Shown here in pieces: positions 17,057-27,744 of a stretch of DNA of 64,000 nucleotides. Both the position numbers and the translations under genes were made by a program. The stretch covers positions 1-64,000 of the forward strand of contig NZ_PRLC01000009.1 in NCBI RefSeq assembly GCF_003287455.1. The letters are read 5' to 3'. Within the stretch, counting starts at the first letter, position 1, and each line of letters begins with the position of its first letter. The stretch is from Faecalibacterium hattorii (GTDB taxonomy: Bacteria > Bacillota > Clostridia > Oscillospirales > Ruminococcaceae). The notes under the pieces were generated by a model that saw nothing but the letters and a program-made list of their open reading frames with translations, had not been told where the DNA came from and made no database searches.

Positions 17057-17563
17057 ATGAGTGAGAAACCGACCCTGAACATCGTCCTTGTGGAACCCCG
17101 CATCCCTCAGAACACCGGCAACGTGGCCCGCACCTGCGCGTGCACGGCCTGTCGGCTGCATCTGGTGGGCCCCATGGGCTTTGCCATCGACGACAAAAAG
17201 CTCAAGCACGCCGGGCTGGATTACTGGCACTACCTTGACATCAGCTATTACGACGGGCTGGAGGATTTCTTCGCCAAGAACGAAGGCCCGTTCTATTACT
17301 TCACCACCAAAGCGCCCCGGCGCTACACCGACGTCGCTTACCCGGACGGGGCCTACCTCGTCTTCGGGCGGGAGGACGCCGGGCTGCCGGAAGCGCTGCT
17401 GGCCGCCCATCAGGATCACTGCATCCGGATGCCCATGCGGGACACCTGCCGCAGCCTGAACCTGTCCAACAGCGTCGCCGTGGGCGTGTACGAGGTCCTG
17501 CGCCAGTGGGATTTCCCGGAGCTGCTGGACCACGGCCACTTACGAGATTATGAATGGAAATGA
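17057..17563 (+). CDS. trmL: tRNA (cytidine/uridine-34 2'-O)-methyltransferase TrmL
   Basis: A 168-residue SPOUT methyltransferase that methylates the wobble 2'-OH of certain tRNA-Leu species. The knotted fold is signalled by VEPRIPQNTGNVARTC, VFGREDAGLP and the C-terminal RSLNLSNSVAVGVYEVLRQ. It begins 13 bases after the kinase stop. Confidence 0.93.
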   Translation: MSEKPTLNIVLVEPRIPQNTGNVARTCACTACRLHLVGPMGFAIDDKKLKHAGLDYWHYLDISYYDGLEDFFAKNEGPFYYFTTKAPRRYTDVAYPDGAYLVFGREDAGLPEALLAAHQDHCIRMPMRDTCRSLNLSNSVAVGVYEVLRQWDFPELLDHGHLRDYEWK

Positions 17564-17571
17564 GGGACATT

Positions 17572-18444
17572 ATGAGCAAGATCGCCATCCTGACCGATTC
17601 CTCCTGCGACATCCCGCAGGAGATGGCCGAGAAATACAACATCGACATTATGAGCTTCCACATCCTGCTGGACGATGTGGACTATGTGGAGCGGGAGAGC
17701 TGCTCCAACGAAGAGTTTTACGCCAAGATGCGCGCGGCCAAGGGCGTCCCCTCCACCGCCGCCATCACGCCCATCCAGTTCTGCGAAAAATACTGCCAAT
17801 ACGTTGACGAGGGCTACACGGACGTCATCCATGTGCCCATCAACCGTTCCGGCTCCTCCACCTACAACAACGCCGTCATGGCGCAGGGGATGCTGCGGGA
17901 GGAGCGCCCGGAGCACCACCTGAAGATCCACCTGATCGACTCCCACACCTATTCTATGCCCTTCGGCTGGTATCTGTGCGAGATGGCCCGTAAGCTGCAG
18001 AACGGCGCGGAGATCAGCCACGTCATCCACGAGTTTGAGAGCCAGATGAACAAGATGGAGATCGTCCTCGGACCTTACAGCCTCAGGCAGATGAAGAAGA
18101 GCGGCCGCATCTCCGCCGCCGCTGCCGTCATGGGCGAGCTGATGGGCATCCGCCCCATCATCACCCTGATCGACGGCAAGACCAAGGTGGAAGCCAAGGT
18201 CCGCGGCGATGACAAGGTCGTGCCCGCCATGGTGGAGCTGGCCAAGAAGCGGAGCGAAGGCGTGGAGGATTTCGACTATATGATCGGCCACACCAACATC
18301 CCGCAGGCCGCCGACCTCGAAAAGGCTTGCCGCAAAGCCTTCGGCAAGCCGCCGCTCATCACCTTTGAACTGGGCGGCGTCGTTTCCGCCAACACCGGCC
18401 CCGACACCGTCGCCATGGTCTACGTCGGCCACAGCCGCGATTAA
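17572..18444 (+). CDS. DegV family fatty-acid-binding protein
   Basis: A 290-residue protein of the DegV/FakB type, which binds fatty acids for phosphorylation by FakA in Firmicutes. The N-terminal KIAILTDSSCDIPQE and the central RSGSSTYNNA (fatty-acid carboxylate contact) are typical. The start MSKIAIL is preferred to one 6 codons upstream because GAGGG lies between them. It starts 8 bases after trmL. No fakA is in the window, so the lipid role is inference from the family. Confidence 0.9.
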   Translation: MSKIAILTDSSCDIPQEMAEKYNIDIMSFHILLDDVDYVERESCSNEEFYAKMRAAKGVPSTAAITPIQFCEKYCQYVDEGYTDVIHVPINRSGSSTYNNAVMAQGMLREERPEHHLKIHLIDSHTYSMPFGWYLCEMARKLQNGAEISHVIHEFESQMNKMEIVLGPYSLRQMKKSGRISAAAAVMGELMGIRPIITLIDGKTKVEAKVRGDDKVVPAMVELAKKRSEGVEDFDYMIGHTNIPQAADLEKACRKAFGKPPLITFELGGVVSANTGPDTVAMVYVGHSRD

Positions 18445-18453
18445 GCGTTTTGG

Positions 18454-18494
18454 AATGCCCGCTGCGATCTTCCCGGTCACAGCGGGCATTTTTG
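18454..18494 (+). terminator. terminator after the DegV-family gene
   Basis: aatgcccgctg / cagcgggcatt, 11-bp perfect stem followed by ttttt. Confidence 0.88.
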
Positions 18495-18503
18495 CATTTT
18501 CCG

Positions 18504-18532
18504 TTGCAATCCGTCCAAATTTATGCTATACT
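18504..18532 (+). promoter_or_regulatory. promoter of queT
   Basis: TTGCAA (18504-18509), 17-bp spacer, TATACT (18527-18532). Transcription would begin about 30 nt before the preQ1 riboswitch. Confidence 0.85.
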
Positions 18533-18566
18533 CCCTTTTGCTGTGCAACGGCGCAGCGACCCTAAA

Positions 18567-18670
18567 GAGCAACTTAGGATTTTAGGCTCCCCCGTGCGGA
18601 CTCGAAACCGCGCCGGGCTAAACCCACAGGAGCTGGCGGTTCCTGTGCGGTCAAAATCAAACCGCTGGAG
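18567..18670 (+). promoter_or_regulatory. preQ1 class III riboswitch
   Basis: The leader carries gagcaacttaggattttagg, then gctccc, a gccgggctaaacccacagg segment, and cctgtgcggtcaaaatc followed by accgctggag. This order matches the class III preQ1 riboswitch as I recall it from Faecalibacterium. The Shine-Dalgarno ctggag is the last element, 7 bases before the ATG, so ligand binding would hide the ribosome binding site. It controls queT directly downstream. Confidence 0.88.
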
Positions 18671-18677
18671 TATTATC

Positions 18678-19205
18678 ATGAATCAGAACCTTTCCGTCCG
18701 CAAACTGGCCCGCTGCGCAGTCGTCGCAGCCATCTATGTGGTGCTGTGCATGGCGCTGCAGCCCTTCTCCTACGGTGCCGTTCAGGTGCGCGTAGCCGAG
18801 GCGCTCTGCTTGCTGCCCATCTTCGGCCCGGAGTACATCGCCGGCGTCGTGCTGGGCTGCTTCCTTGCCAACCTCTTGGGTTCCACCATCGTGGATGTCA
18901 TCTTCGGCACGCTGGCCACCCTGCTGGCCTGTGTGGTCACCTACAAGCTGCGGAATGTCCGCTTCAAGGGGCTGGCACTGGCCGCTTCCCTGCCGCCGGT
19001 CCTCTTCAACGCCGTCATCATCGGCATTGAGATCGCCGTCCTCTTCCCCGATCCGTCTTCCTCCGCGCCGCTGTGGCTGGCCTGCATCACCAACGGCATC
19101 TCCGTCGGCATCGGCGAGCTCATCAGCTGCACGGTTCTGGGTGTGCTGCTGGTCAAGATCATCGAGTCCAACGCCTCCCTGCGCAAAGTCTTTGTGGCTG
19201 CCTGA
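18678..19205 (+). CDS. queT: QueT-type queuosine precursor transporter (ECF S component)
   Basis: A 175-residue membrane protein with about five to six helices (e.g. AAIYVVLCMALQPFSYGAVQ, VAEALCLLPIFGPEYIAGV). QueT proteins are substrate-binding S components of energy-coupling-factor transporters that import queuosine precursors such as preQ1. The ATG at 18,678 is chosen because the riboswitch Shine-Dalgarno lies 7 bases upstream; an in-frame extension reads through the riboswitch and is not coding. Confidence 0.93.
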   Translation: MNQNLSVRKLARCAVVAAIYVVLCMALQPFSYGAVQVRVAEALCLLPIFGPEYIAGVVLGCFLANLLGSTIVDVIFGTLATLLACVVTYKLRNVRFKGLALAASLPPVLFNAVIIGIEIAVLFPDPSSSAPLWLACITNGISVGIGELISCTVLGVLLVKIIESNASLRKVFVAA

Positions 19206-19303
19206 TCCACTCTAGGTTTCACCGGAGCGCCTGATCGAGCAGCCGCCCCGCAATGTATTGTTCAAAGGCCTCTGTTGTTGCTCGGCCTTTTCCCAAAGAC
19301 AGC

Positions 19304-19350
19304 AAAAAGCTCTGACCAGTCCCATCCGGATCGGTCAGAGCTTCTTTTGT
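19304..19350. terminator. bidirectional terminator between queT and the M20 gene
   Basis: aaaaagctctgacc / ggtcagagcttctttt stem with T-runs outward on both strands. The stretch 19,206-19,303 holds nothing else I recognise. Confidence 0.85.
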
Positions 19351-19358
19351 TTTATCGG

Positions 19359-20576
19359 TTACTTGTGCTCTTCCAGCCACCGCAGGGCAAAATAGCTGTA
19401 CGCCGCGCTGCCCGCGAAGAGGATGCTGTCGTCAAACTTGACCTTGGGGTGGTGCTGGCCGTAGGTGTAACCCTCCTTGGCGTTGCCCGCCGCAATAAAC
19501 ATGCTGACGGTAGGCACCTCGTGGCTGACGAAGGCGAAGTCCTCGCTGCCGCCGCCGGGTTTGCCGCCGGTGAGCTTGCTCATGTCCAGCACACCTTGGC
19601 CCATCAACTCGGTCATATAGGTCATGGCGTTCTCGGCGAGGGCGTCGTCCACCACCATGCAGGGGCAGAAGTCGCTGAAGCTGACCTCGGCGGTGCAGCG
19701 GTAGGCTGCCGCCACGCCCTGCGCGATCTCGGCCATCCGCTTGTGGATCAGCTCACCCACCTTGTTTTCAGGGTCGATGGTGCGGATGGTGCCCCACATC
19801 TCCGCCGTATCGGGGATGACGTTGGACGCCGCACCGGCCTGAAACCGCCCGGTGGTAAAGACTCCGAAGCTGTGGGGGTCCATCTCGCGGCTGTTGATCT
19901 CCTGCAGAGCGATGTGGATGTGTGCCGCCGCCGTGATGGGGTCGATGCACGCTTCCGGCATAGAGCCGTGGCCGCCCTTGCCGTGGACAACGATGTGATA
20001 CTGCTCGCAGCTGGCCATGGTGATGCCGCCGTGGGGCACCAGCACCATGCCGGAGGGCAGGGGCATCCCCGCGATCACATGGAACATGACCGCCGCATCG
20101 ACCTTCGGGTTTTTCAACAGGCCGTTGGCCAGCATATCCGGCGAGCCTTGGAAGATCTCCTCCGCGGGCTGGAATTCCAGCTTGACGGTGCCTTCCAGCT
20201 CGTCCTCATGCTCCTTGAGGAGCTTGGCCGCGCCCAGCATCATGGCCGTGTGCATATCGTGGCCGCAGCCGTGCATCTTGCCGGGCACCTCGGAAGCGAA
20301 GTCCACACCGGACTCCTCCTGAATGGGCAGGGCGTCCATATCGCCCCGCAGCAGGATGGTCTTGCCGGGGCGCTTGCCGCCCGCCAGCGCGATGATACCG
20401 GCCTTGCCGCAGTCCTGCGGAGTATAGCCCATCTCGGTCAGCGCCTGTTTCACCAGCGCGCGGGTCTTGGGCAGGTCGAAGCCCACCTCCGGGTGCCGGT
20501 GCAGCGTCCGCCGCCACTGCTGCAGCTGAGGCTCCAGCACCTTTGCCTCTGCCATCCAATCCTTCGAGGTCATCAT
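19359..20576 (-). CDS. M20 family amidohydrolase/peptidase
   Basis: A 405-residue metallohydrolase of the HipO/AmhX type, which removes acyl groups from amino acids or cleaves small peptides. Metal and catalytic residues are in LRGDMDALPIQEESG, GKMHGCGHDMHTAM and EFQPAEEIFQG, with the C-terminal GGSEDFAF. The dimerisation insert lies between about residues 185 and 300. The start has two adjacent ATGs after GGGAG. It follows hicB by 23 bp on the same strand, so it may be co-transcribed with hicAB. Confidence 0.92.
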   Translation of the reverse strand: MMTSKDWMAEAKVLEPQLQQWRRTLHRHPEVGFDLPKTRALVKQALTEMGYTPQDCGKAGIIALAGGKRPGKTILLRGDMDALPIQEESGVDFASEVPGKMHGCGHDMHTAMMLGAAKLLKEHEDELEGTVKLEFQPAEEIFQGSPDMLANGLLKNPKVDAAVMFHVIAGMPLPSGMVLVPHGGITMASCEQYHIVVHGKGGHGSMPEACIDPITAAAHIHIALQEINSREMDPHSFGVFTTGRFQAGAASNVIPDTAEMWGTIRTIDPENKVGELIHKRMAEIAQGVAAAYRCTAEVSFSDFCPCMVVDDALAENAMTYMTELMGQGVLDMSKLTGGKPGGGSEDFAFVSHEVPTVSMFIAAGNAKEGYTYGQHHPKVKFDDSILFAGSAAYSYFALRWLEEHK

Positions 20577-20599
20577 TCCAAATCAGCTCCCTTTTTTCT

Positions 20600-20938
20600 T
20601 TATCTGGCATGAACAGCCTGTTGAATGGACCGCTCCACAAAGCTGTTCAAGCTCATATTGTGTGCCGCCGCAAAAACGACTGCCTGCTTATGCAGTTCTG
20701 GCGAAATGCGGACATTGAAGCTGCCCTTGTAAGCCCGCTCCGGTTCCTGATGCGTTTCTGCGCACAGAGCCAAGTAATCCTCTACCGCCCCGTGGAAATC
20801 GCTGACCAGCTCTGCCGCCGTCGCGCCCTCGTAGGAGATCAGCGCCCGGATTCCCATCACCTTGCCGTAAAACAAGCCGTCTTCTTCCGAGAACTCTACG
20901 CTGCCCACATAGCCTTTGTATTCCATCGTGTTATTCAT
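20600..20938 (-). CDS. hicB: HicB family antitoxin
   Basis: A 112-residue protein with the HicB partial RNase H-like domain (YKGYVGSVEFSEEDGLFYG, GIRALISYEGATAAEL) and a C-terminal ribbon-helix-helix-type DNA-binding segment (FNVRISPELHKQAVVFAA, SLNSFVERSI). It should neutralise the HicA-like toxin and repress the operon. It overlaps hicA by 4 bp (ATGA). Confidence 0.9.
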   Translation of the reverse strand: MNNTMEYKGYVGSVEFSEEDGLFYGKVMGIRALISYEGATAAELVSDFHGAVEDYLALCAETHQEPERAYKGSFNVRISPELHKQAVVFAAAHNMSLNSFVERSIQQAVHAR

Positions 20939-21189
20939 AGAAGTCCCTCCTGCTCCAAAATTTGGATCAGCTGCTTCACCTGATATTCCAGCAGCTCTTT
21001 TCTGGGGTGAGGCTTGTGCATCATGATCGGCGGGTGCTTTTCTGATACGAACATGATGCGCGAGCCGCTGGTGCGGCCTTTGTTGGAGCGTTCATATTCG
21101 AAATACCGCAAAAGGCTTTCTGCGTCGTCAAACGTAAAGGTCTTTGGCTTCGCCCGCAGACGCTCGATCAGCTTTTCCTTCTGCCCCAT
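20935..21189 (-). CDS. hicA: HicA family toxin, variant active site
   Basis: An 84-residue protein in the right place for HicA, a dsRBD-like mRNA interferase. The canonical motif is GSHH/GSHxxF. Here it reads TSGSRIMF, so the usual catalytic histidine is replaced by arginine. The rest (KPHPRKELLEYQVKQLI) fits a clostridial HicA subfamily. GGAGG precedes the ATG, and promoter and palindrome lie just upstream. Confidence 0.8.
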   Translation of the reverse strand: MGQKEKLIERLRAKPKTFTFDDAESLLRYFEYERSNKGRTSGSRIMFVSEKHPPIMMHKPHPRKELLEYQVKQLIQILEQEGLL

Positions 21190-21206
21190 CGGTTCCTCCT
21201 AACCAT

Positions 21207-21234
21207 AGTATACCACGATTGGAAAAGATTGCAA
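21207..21234 (-). promoter_or_regulatory. hicAB promoter
   Basis: TTGCAA (21229-21234), 16-bp spacer, TATACT (21207-21212). The -35 box lies within the left arm of the 36-bp palindrome at 21,222-21,257. Confidence 0.75.
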
Positions 21235-21257
21235 CTAAAATTAGTTGCAATCTTTTC
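21222..21257. repeat. perfect 36-bp palindrome between secA and hicA
   Basis: 17-bp arms (gaaaagattgcaactaa / ttagttgcaatcttttc) around AA. It starts 11 bp after the secA stop and could act as the secA terminator; it also contains the hicA -35 box, so it may be an operator for HicB. Confidence 0.85.
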
Positions 21258-21268
21258 TGTTCAAGCGT

Positions 21269-24109
<2,841 letters not shown>

Positions 24110-24174
24110 TCTTACACCTCATCTATTTGGAAATCTGGGCGGCATCCCGCCCGATAGAGTAATCATACAGTTAT

Positions 24175-24203
24175 ATGATACACCAAAGCACAAAACCCGT
24201 CAA
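24175..24203 (-). promoter_or_regulatory. promoter of secA
   Basis: TTGACG (24198-24203), 17-bp spacer, TATCAT (24175-24180), about 65 bp before the secA ATG. Confidence 0.75.
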
Positions 24204-24260
24204 ACCCGTTGGGCAGATTTTACGCTGTTTTCCGATGAACTTTCTGTAAAATCCTGTACA

Positions 24261-24292
24261 AAAGGCACCTTTGCCGCAGCAAAGGTGCCTTT
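24261..24292 (-). terminator. terminator of the nifS-thiI-cinA operon
   Basis: aaaggcacctttgc / gcaaaggtgccttt, a perfect 14-bp stem with a 4-base loop, ending in TTTTG on the minus strand. Confidence 0.88.
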
Positions 24293-24295
24293 CCG

Positions 24296-25198
24296 TTACA
24301 AGAAACTCGCGCCCGCGTGCGGCACGCCGTCCGCCCAGAGCGAATGCAGCCGCTGGGGCAGGGCGTAGAAATTGCCGCCTGTGTACACCCACGCCCCGGC
24401 TGCTGCCAGCGCCGCCAGAGCGGCCAGCACCAGCAAAACAACCAGCACCCGCCGGGCGCGGCGGGGCTTTTTTGGGGCAGGGGCAGCTTCGGGCTGGGCC
24501 GTTTTTTCGGCTTTCCGGGCGGGCAGAAAGCCCGTGCCCTCCGCTTGGGGCAGCCCGCACGCGGCGCGGCGGATCATATCCAGCAGCCAGAGGGCGGGCT
24601 TGTCCGTCCGCTGCACCGTCCGCAGCCAGCAGCCTTTTTTGCTGCTGAGGATGAGCACGCAGTCCTGCTCCCGCTCGGCACAGCCCGCCGCAAGGTCGGC
24701 CCCCACTACCCGCCGGGCTGCCTGTGCCCGCATCAGCGCAAGGCGGACGGGGTCCGTGGTGCCTTTCGGAAGGCGGGCACGGGCCCGCTTTTCGATCTGG
24801 GCCCCGGCCTTGGGGTGGGCGTAGCTCAGCGCCCCGAAGTCAAAGACCTTTTCCGCACCGGGGACCGTTTCCAGCCGGGCTTCCAGCAGCGTCCCCGCCG
24901 CCGCATCCGAGCAGATGAGCAGCCGGTCGTGGCCTTCCAGCGCCGCGACGACGGCTTCGGCCAGCGTGGTCTCCCCCGCCCCGTACAGGTCGGCGGAGAA
25001 GGTTTCCCGCAGTGCGCCCACGGCTTTTTTCAGCCCCGCCGCGCTCTGCGCCGAGAGGGCCACCAGCGTTTCGGCCCCCCGGCTCTTCCACTGGGCGGCA
25101 GCATTCCACTGGGGCGGGAACTGCCCCACGGCAGCCCCCACGGCGGCGTCCGGCGCACCGAACAGCCGCAGCACACATCCGGCCTTTGCTTCGTTCAA
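24296..25198 (-). CDS. membrane-anchored degenerate CinA paralogue
   Basis: A 300-residue protein whose first ~73 residues align by eye with the KH-like middle domain of the adjacent CinA, and residues ~74-218 with its C-terminal amidohydrolase domain: GETTLAEAVVAALEGHDRLL then VPGAEKVFDFGALSY against VSGSSEVFGYGFVTY. The catalytic AESCTGG of CinA is replaced by CSDAAAG (96-102). A basic linker (KKPRRARR, 243-250) and one membrane helix (~251-275) follow, with a short tail. It starts at TTG 19 bases after the cinA stop, with AGGGGTG upstream. A catalytically dead, membrane-tethered regulator of CinA is possible. Confidence 0.65.
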   Translation of the reverse strand: MNEAKAGCVLRLFGAPDAAVGAAVGQFPPQWNAAAQWKSRGAETLVALSAQSAAGLKKAVGALRETFSADLYGAGETTLAEAVVAALEGHDRLLICSDAAAGTLLEARLETVPGAEKVFDFGALSYAHPKAGAQIEKRARARLPKGTTDPVRLALMRAQAARRVVGADLAAGCAEREQDCVLILSSKKGCWLRTVQRTDKPALWLLDMIRRAACGLPQAEGTGFLPARKAEKTAQPEAAPAPKKPRRARRVLVVLLVLAALAALAAAGAWVYTGGNFYALPQRLHSLWADGVPHAGASFL

Positions 25199-25217
25199 TT
25201 TCGTTCACCCCTGCGTT

Positions 25218-26537
25218 TTATTTGTTCAAAAATGCCTTGTCCAGCGCATCCAGCGCGGCCGCGTCGTGCTGCCGGGCAGCGGCAAGGGGCTTTGTGCCGT
25301 CAGGGAGCTTTCCCTGCGCCAGACGCAGCGCCAGTTCCAGTGCGGTCTGTGCGGCGCGTCCGCGGACCCACGCACGGTCCGGGCGGGAGACGAACAGCTT
25401 TTTGACGTAGGCCGTCCCGCCCCGCGCAGCACCGACGTAGACGGTGCCCACCGGGCGGAGCTCGTCGCCGCCGGTAGGCCCGGCCAAGCCGGTCACGCTG
25501 ACGGCGATATCCGCTCCGGCGGCCTCTGCGGCCCCCAGCGCCATCTGCGCCGCCACCGGGGCCGACACCACGTTGTACCGCGCGATGACCTCCGGCTCCA
25601 CGCCCACCAGCTTCGCCTTCGCCTGTTCCCAATAGGTCACAAAGCCATAGCCGAACACCTCGCTGGAGCCGGACACCGACGTGATGCGCTCTGCGATCAG
25701 GCCGCCGGTGCAGCTCTCCGCCGTGGCGATGGTGAGACCCTTTTCCTTCAGGGTGCGCACCAGCGTTTCTTCCAGCCCGGCTACATCCTCATCATACACC
25801 GCATCGCCCAGCAGATCGTAGAACTTTTTGGCATATGCGCGGCACATTTTTTCGCCGTCCTCGTCGGTGGCGGCACGGGCCGTGATGCGGATCTCGCACT
25901 CGCCGGTCTTGCAGTAGATGGCGGCGGTAGGGTTCGCATTCTCCAAAAGATCCCGCACCTTGTATTCCAAGTTGCTTTCGCCCCCCAGCACCCGCAGGGT
26001 GATGGAGTGCAGGGTGCAGTTCTGGCGTTCCAGCAGCATGGGCCGGATGCTCTCGGTCCACATGGCCTTCATCTCGGAGGGGACGCCCGGCATCAGGACG
26101 GCGCAGCGGCCATCCTGCTCGAACCACGCGCCGGGGGCGGTGCCGTGGTGGTTGACGATCTTTTTCCCGTGCACCGGCACCATGGCCTGTTTGCGGTTGT
26201 TGGGGGTAGTCTCCCGGCCGGAGCGGGCAAAGTATTCCTGAATGCCCGCCCACTCGGCTTCGTCCAGCTCCAGCGTATCGCCGAAGCATGCGGCCACCGT
26301 CTCTTTGGTCAGGTCGTCCGCCGTGGGGCCCAAGCCGCCGGTAAACACCAGCAGGTCACACCGCGCCTTCGCCTCGTTGACGAACTCCGCCAAGCGGCCG
26401 TGGTTGTCGCCGATGGTGCTCTCCCGCTGGACCGTGATGCCCAGCGCCGCCAGCTCCCGGCTCAGGTACTGGGCGTTGGTGTTCAGGATGTTGCCGAGCA
26501 GCAGCTCGGTGCCCACACTGATGATCTCCGCCGTCAT
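25218..26537 (-). CDS. cinA: CinA family protein (NMN deamidase / putative ADP-ribose pyrophosphatase)
   Basis: A 439-residue two-domain CinA. The N-terminal MoCF-like domain has GTELLLGNILNTN and TGGLGPTADDLT. The C-terminal nicotinamide-nucleotide amidohydrolase domain has ATAESCTGGLIAERI with its catalytic serine, and SVTGLAGPTGG. It recycles NMN made by NAD-dependent ligase and is competence-linked in some Firmicutes. The start MTAEIISVG is preferred to a GTG three codons upstream, since GAGGGG fits only the ATG. It follows thiI closely. Confidence 0.93.
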   Translation of the reverse strand: MTAEIISVGTELLLGNILNTNAQYLSRELAALGITVQRESTIGDNHGRLAEFVNEAKARCDLLVFTGGLGPTADDLTKETVAACFGDTLELDEAEWAGIQEYFARSGRETTPNNRKQAMVPVHGKKIVNHHGTAPGAWFEQDGRCAVLMPGVPSEMKAMWTESIRPMLLERQNCTLHSITLRVLGGESNLEYKVRDLLENANPTAAIYCKTGECEIRITARAATDEDGEKMCRAYAKKFYDLLGDAVYDEDVAGLEETLVRTLKEKGLTIATAESCTGGLIAERITSVSGSSEVFGYGFVTYWEQAKAKLVGVEPEVIARYNVVSAPVAAQMALGAAEAAGADIAVSVTGLAGPTGGDELRPVGTVYVGAARGGTAYVKKLFVSRPDRAWVRGRAAQTALELALRLAQGKLPDGTKPLAAARQHDAAALDALDKAFLNK

Positions 26538-26542
26538 GTTCT

Positions 26543-27742
26543 TCACCCCTCAAACTCGATCTCGTCGGTGATCCGGATGCGGATGCGCTCGGTCTCCTCG
26601 GCGGCCTTGGCTTCCAGCTCGGTCAGACCGGGCATGGCCGCCTCGGCTTCGAGGATCTCGTCCAGCTCCGGGCGGATCTTCGGGTGCGGCGGGGTGAAGA
26701 TGGTGCAGCAGTCCTCGTAGGGCAGGATGCTCGTCTCAAAGGTGCCGATGTGGCGGGACGTCTCGATGATCTCGGTCTTGTCCATGCCGATGAGCGGGCG
26801 GAGGATGGGCAGATCCTGCGCCGCATCGGTGCACTGGATGGCCTTCACGGTCTGGCTGGCCACCTGTGCCAGACTCTCGCCGGTGATGAGGGCCTCGCTG
26901 CCCTGCTTTTGGGCGATGAGGTTGGCAATGCGCATCATGCTGCGGCGCATCAGCACCGTGAACAGCACATCGGGGGCGTTGTCCCGGATGTACTCCTGCG
27001 GCTTGGTGTAGGGCACCACAAAGAGGTTCGTGCTGCCGGTGTAGGGGGTGATCTTCTGGGCCAAAGCCTTAACTTTCAGTTTTGCGCGTTCCGAAGTATA
27101 CGGAGGGGAGGCAAAATGGATGTGATCCAGCGCCAGACCGCGCTTGGCCATCCGGTAGGCGGCCACCGGGCTGTCGATGCCGCCGGAGAGCATGTTCAGC
27201 GCACGGCCGGAGGTGCCTACCGGCAGACCGCCCTCGCCGGGTATTTTCGGGCCGTGAATATACGCGCCGTAATCGCGGATCTCCACGATGACCTTGAACT
27301 GGGGGTTGCGCACATCGACTTTCAGGTAGTTGTGCTTGCCCAGCAGGTAGGCACCCAGCTCCCGCATCAGTTCGGGGCTGGTCATGGGGTAGGTCTTGTC
27401 GGAGCGGCGGGCCTCCACCTTGAAGGTCTTGATGCCGTGGAGGCTGTCGCCGAGGTAATCTTCCGCCGTCTGGCAGATGGTGTCGAAGTCCTTTTCGCAG
27501 ACCACGGCACGGCTCAGCGCAGCCAGACCAAAGACGGTGCGCACCCGGTCAAAGGCAAGGTCCATGTCGATGTCCTCTTCCTCCGGCTCCATGTAAAAGG
27601 TGGACTGGGTGCAGTAGACCTTGAACTTGCCCACGGTCTTGAGCCGGTAGCGCAGGATCTTCATCATCGCCGACTCGAACTGGTTGCGGTTGAGGCCCTT
27701 GAGCGACATCTCGCCCTGATAGCCCATAATAATTTCACGCAT
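26543..27742 (-). CDS. thiI: tRNA 4-thiouridine synthetase ThiI
   Basis: A 399-residue enzyme that adenylates U8 of tRNA and inserts sulfur, and supplies sulfur for thiamine thiazole. The N-terminal ferredoxin-like and THUMP domains are followed by a PP-loop (LNMLSGGIDSPVA). There is no C-terminal rhodanese domain, the usual state in Firmicutes, where a dedicated NifS-type desulfurase donates sulfur. That desulfurase is encoded 2 bp upstream. Confidence 0.95.
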   Translation of the reverse strand: MREIIMGYQGEMSLKGLNRNQFESAMMKILRYRLKTVGKFKVYCTQSTFYMEPEEEDIDMDLAFDRVRTVFGLAALSRAVVCEKDFDTICQTAEDYLGDSLHGIKTFKVEARRSDKTYPMTSPELMRELGAYLLGKHNYLKVDVRNPQFKVIVEIRDYGAYIHGPKIPGEGGLPVGTSGRALNMLSGGIDSPVAAYRMAKRGLALDHIHFASPPYTSERAKLKVKALAQKITPYTGSTNLFVVPYTKPQEYIRDNAPDVLFTVLMRRSMMRIANLIAQKQGSEALITGESLAQVASQTVKAIQCTDAAQDLPILRPLIGMDKTEIIETSRHIGTFETSILPYEDCCTIFTPPHPKIRPELDEILEAEAAMPGLTELEAKAAEETERIRIRITDEIEFEG

Positions 27743-27744
27743 AG

